A stretch of DNA of 64,000 nt, from positions 10,230,001-10,294,000 of the forward strand of contig JAKZAP010000014.1 of assembly GCA_023053575.1 (NCBI GenBank). The letters run 5' to 3'. This document shows, piece after piece, positions 60,329 through 64,000 of this stretch. How positions within the stretch are numbered: the stretch's first letter is position 1; each line of letters starts with the position of its first letter. The notes below the pieces were generated by a model that saw only the letters and a program-made list of their open reading frames with translations, was not told the DNA's origin and ran no database searches. Origin of the DNA: Branchinecta lynchi. Taxonomy: Eukaryota > Arthropoda > Branchiopoda > Anostraca > Branchinectidae. The position numbers and the translations under genes were made by a program.

Positions 60329-61981
60329 TCACTCTCGCATTCGCTATGGGTTGTGTTCCACAGAAGTTTAAGTTATAACAGCTCTTTATTGTGGTAGTTA
60401 TTGGTGCCAGCTCTTTATTGTGGTAGTTACTACCGCCTCTGGGACGAAAAGAACAACACTGCGGACAGACAACGCCATCTTGCCGGGAATACTCTTCATG
60501 ATTAACTCTTCGTCCCTTCTACAGACTCGCCGTGTGCCTAGCGAAGAGCCAGAAGCGTCACCGTTATCTATGTTTAGTTCTCCATGTTTCGTTTTATTAA
60601 TGTTAGGTTTTTTTTCGTTTCTTTTCCCTTCTTCTTTTCTTTTTCCTTGTAATTCTTTTCTTGACAATGAATGAATGAATACTGTCACCCGTTACGGGCA
60701 GTGCTCACTTAGGGTGTAGTTAGTTTACAGTGTAGGATGTGCTTTTTGTTAATAAACAAACTGAACTGAACTGAAAAGATTTTAGACGTTCTTGACGTGA
60801 GATATGAGTGGATTCTGGGGATTAATTTGGGTGACGCTTCTCCTTCTACCCGAGGCTCACCGATATGCTTCGGACTAAGTCATATAGAGTATTCCTGCAG
60901 AACAGTTAGCTATTAACACAGTAAATTGTAGCGATCGTAACATGACAAGTGGGGAGGAGGTAATTTTCTTATCATGCGGGACAGTGGAGTGAAAGTAATC
61001 ACACAACTCTAACGGTCATAACTGATTATAACTAGGTGGAACGCAACGGCCACGCACATTCAAGGCGTAAGTTCAAGCATGGGCTCGGGACGACCATAGG
61101 ATAATTTTGTGGCGATTCAGAAATATAGTAGTCGCTGCCAGAATGGCGCCCTGCAGTATTTAGATGGTGTAAGAGTAAAACACAAAAAAAAAACAGCTAA
61201 ATATTTAGCAGTGTCTATTTATTTGAACGACTTGTAATGAGCTACAAAAATCTCCACAAGGTTGGTATCTATCATTGATGGGAAAGTAGCCTATTTTCAA
61301 CACTTTCCAGTTCAAACTGAACGCAGGGATTACTCAGTGAAGCATCTTCAGTTCAACAGTCAGCCGAATCTCGCCATTCAAGTTTCCATCGCAGATGTGT
61401 GAGGTAAGGCATCCCTCGCATACATCCACACCTTGTTAGGCTCTACCGACAGTCTCGAGCACATGTCCACATTTCCCTATGTGATTTGGTATCGGATATC
61501 GGAAGCATGAATGAAAGAGAATAATGCAGGAAGTGGTCGCGAGTCGTCGATTTCATCCCAAGCTGACCGTAAATTTCAGAGGCCCAGGGAAGCAAGCAAT
61601 TTTAAAAGACCCAATTAACATCCACAATGCGGAAGAACTGCAGAGCACGTCACGTAGCACCACACTCGCCATCGCCGCTTTCCCTCTCATAGAAAAGAGG
61701 CAGAAGCCAGCGAAGAGTCGATTTTCTTATAGCATGGAAAAACATCACCTAGTCTATACAACATTCCTGCTGGTACCTTTGAACTAAAAATTTCATGTCT
61801 CTTTTCCTGATTGGCCTAACATTCACATGTTGACATTAATCGCAAATTTCGTTTTTCAACCACGATAGACGGATTTGCAAAATGACTGTTTTATCATGTT
61901 CTACTACGGAGAGGTCCGCATCTTTAAAGGCTTCTTAATGTTTCACAATATAGGCTAACGTTTGAAGCCAAGCTAACCATT

Positions 61982-62197
61982 CATTGCAAAAAAATTTTTG
62001 AAAAACGAGATTTTAGGTTTTTTTCTTGATCAGATAGTTATCCCTCTAAGACAAAGTGCGAGGGATAAATACAATTTCACGAAAGTGAACTGAAATATCC
62101 GAAAATTTTCTTTATCCCTCGCACGTCATCTTAGAGGTATAGCTAGCTGACCAAGAAAAAACCCGAAAATCTCGTTTTCCTATTTTTGTCTGCAATG
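61982..62197. mobile_element. near-palindromic MITE
   Basis: The two halves pair almost end to end: CATTGCA...AAAACGAGATTTT, CCCTCTAAGA and GTGCGAGGGATAAA on the left, and their complements on the right up to TGCAATG. A related half is at about 39012-39036. The RNA would form a hairpin of nearly 100 bp. Confidence 0.7.
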
Positions 62198-62469
62198 TTT
62201 CACAACCTTGCATTTGCTTACTTGCCCCTGGAACAGTCAAAACTGAAATTGAAAAATCAATAACCTAATCCATACCACAACAGCAAAACAAGAACATATA
62301 CCAGAAGTTAAAGCCTGTAATTCTATTCTTGTTGTAAGTTTCGGAGGTCGAACCGACTACCCCCCCCCCCCCCCCCCTCGCGGGATCAGGCCCTGACTGC
62401 CTCCGACTTTTGCTGAAAGTATTATTTTTTTATTTTTTTTTCTTGTTCTTTTCCTGAAACATTTCGGAC

Positions 62470-62655
62470 CAGGCCCGTATCCAGGAATTTATTTCGGGGG
62501 GGGGGGTGCCTTTCGGGGGGGGGGGGGGTTATTGCCTGCTGGTCGGACAAAAAAGTACAAAAAACACATAGATCAGAGGGGAAAGCCTATAAAAATGATT
62601 ATTTTTGTCTGCTGGGTCAACCCCCTAACCCTCCCCCCCCCTGGATACGGCCTTG
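62470..62655. mobile_element. hAT-type MITE (186 bp)
   Basis: A perfect 8-bp TSD, TTTCGGAC (62462-62469, 62656-62663), flanks ends CAGGCCCGTATCCAGG and CAAGGCCGTATCCAGG (right, read inward). Two G-runs and a C-run lie inside. Same family as 46495-46655. Confidence 0.9.
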
Positions 62656-64000
62656 TTTCGGACAGTAATGGAAGTAATGCAACGTTGAAACTTCTGGATG
62701 CCGTAACTGGCTGTAATAGAAGAAACATGGCAAACACAGAGCAGTTTATCGAAAAGGTTAAAGGTTTTTGGCCTTTTTTCGCTTGAAATTACAACTGCGC
62801 CCGGTATTTCGCAATAGGTTTTTGTATGCTTACATTTATTTATTTTAATATGCTTCTGATTACGGATCAAATTCAGATACGATAAGGTTAGGAAACGTCT
62901 GAAGTAACGTACCTCTTTTATACTTTTTTTTCAAATATACTAATTTTTAAATACTCAACAGGATGCTTTTTTAATACGACTACTGTATTTTAGTAATGGA
63001 AAATATACAAACTGACATGTTAACGTTTGAAATCAAGGGATAAATGCTATCCCATCGTGCTATAGAAGTCCAATTTGGGTTCCATATGATACTTCAAGCG
63101 TGAAAACTCTGAACATTTTGCACCTTTAAACGCCCACAGCTAGGTTCAATGTTTGTACAAACCACAACCTTCAGCTCCTGGCCAAGAACGCCAAAAATCG
63201 GCCAATCGCAATAAATTACGGAGCTTTTCCTGGTTGAGCGAGATAAAAAAGAAGAAGAAGTATAACTAAAAACATATGCACTCGAGCAATAAAAAAATAA
63301 ATAAAAGGTGAGCCTCTGCATCAGAAACAGGTTAGCATACCAGTTGGCGGTTATAACCCATAGCGAGAGGAGGGAGGAGGTGCCTCATGGCGGCCCCGTG
63401 CCTCCGGCCTGCCTTCGTTCCTCTTGGAGGAGGGGGGGGAGGGAGGGAGGGGGGAATCTAATTTAAACTTTGTCTCTTGATGTTTCTTAACTTGAGGTAC
63501 AGCTTCGGGTTCAGGTTCGTTTATTAATCACATATGGCAAGTTCCAAATAATCCTGAATCATTTCATAGCAGACAGCATATTCGATGGCCATAAACGACA
63601 TTATATATTAATCTAATGATGTACATTCGTAAATGGGGACGACAATAACAAGCAACCTCCATCCGTTACAAAAAATGGAACTAGCAAGTAACCTCCACAA
63701 CAGGACAAATAAAAAGACGAGACGACCAACAGTCGACACTCGAAGAACGAACCACCAATTTTAGTAAGTTAACACACGAGTACGTGTTTCCATATCAATA
63801 ACAATAAAGGCTTTCGTTTTGCCAAAATGACGAACCATAAAGGAACAAATACAATACAATCCACATCTCGATGTTTCCTTATCTTATCCTTATCTATAGT
63901 TTAAAAAAAATCTATAATACTACAATAAATATTAGACTACAATGGAAAGTTAAAAAATACAGACAACAATAACGAAGATACAAAGAAGGGAGACCAGTAG

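Larger units (their letters stand above)
60039..64000 (-). other. upstream ELL intron (right end open)
   Basis: The ELL exon at 59665-60038 starts inside a codon, so this stretch must be intron at least in part. I searched for the N-terminal ELL domain on the minus strand and did not find it. Present are a degenerate hAT MITE (60128-60328), a retroposon tail with CTGAA repeats (about 60600-60775), a near-palindrome (61982-62197) and an intact hAT MITE (62470-62655). Confidence 0.6.

Noticed and set aside
60398..60688. 96-codon minus frame considered as an upstream ELL exon
   Set aside because: It has no similarity to the N-terminal ELL domain and lies in a retroposon-tail-like stretch ending in CTGAA repeats.
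63328..63396. Short minus-strand reading MRHLLPPLAMGYNRQL before a GTATGC donor-like site, considered as the first ELL exon
   Set aside because: It does not resemble the conserved start of ELL proteins and could occur by chance; no following N-terminal exon was found.

Overview
The window is animal nuclear DNA, most likely from an invertebrate with a large, repeat-rich genome. It is AT-rich, has long homopolymer runs (35 Gs at 35793-35827, 31 Ts at 41997-42027), no bacterial operon structure, and many transposon remnants. Almost all open reading frames are short and random.

One host gene can be reconstructed. It lies on the minus strand and encodes the RNA polymerase II elongation factor ELL (Drosophila homologue Su(Tpl)). 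Six coding exons run right to left at 60038-59665, 52526-52370, 37489-37152, 26611-26368, 16930-16759 and 11631-11470. All junctions have GT donors and AG acceptors, and the reading phase carries through every junction to the stop codon. They give 481 residues: the end of the N-terminal ELL domain, the central conserved block, a Ser/Pro-rich linker with a basic patch, and the C-terminal occludin-homology domain. Exons for roughly the first 150-190 residues were not found and probably lie beyond base 64000. The introns are 5.1 to 14.9 kb.

The rest is repeats. Region by region: 1-11136, downstream of the gene, holds a 1.2 kb hAT-type element, a piggyBac-type MITE and several inverted-repeat elements. 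The intron at 11632-16758 holds an eight-copy 281-bp satellite bounded by short inverted ends. The intron at 16931-26367 holds nested inverted-repeat elements and a perfect 50-bp fold-back. The intron at 26612-37151 holds a hAT MITE, LINE pieces and a 35-G tract. The intron at 37490-52369 holds LINE tails, a second copy of a 0.8 kb repeat and another hAT MITE. The intron at 52527-59664 holds a LINE reverse-transcriptase remnant beside a fold-back. The segment 60039-64000 holds two hAT-type MITEs and a near-palindrome.

Several DNA-transposon families are defined by inverted ends plus target-site duplications (TSDs) visible here: 8 bp (hAT), TTAA (piggyBac), 5 bp, and an AT-only 3 bp. A further dispersed family carries what looks like a hammerhead-ribozyme core (CTGANGA, hairpin, GAAA), as reported for Penelope-like retroelements. 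No complete transposase or reverse transcriptase is present, and no tRNA, rRNA, CRISPR array or second host gene could be supported.
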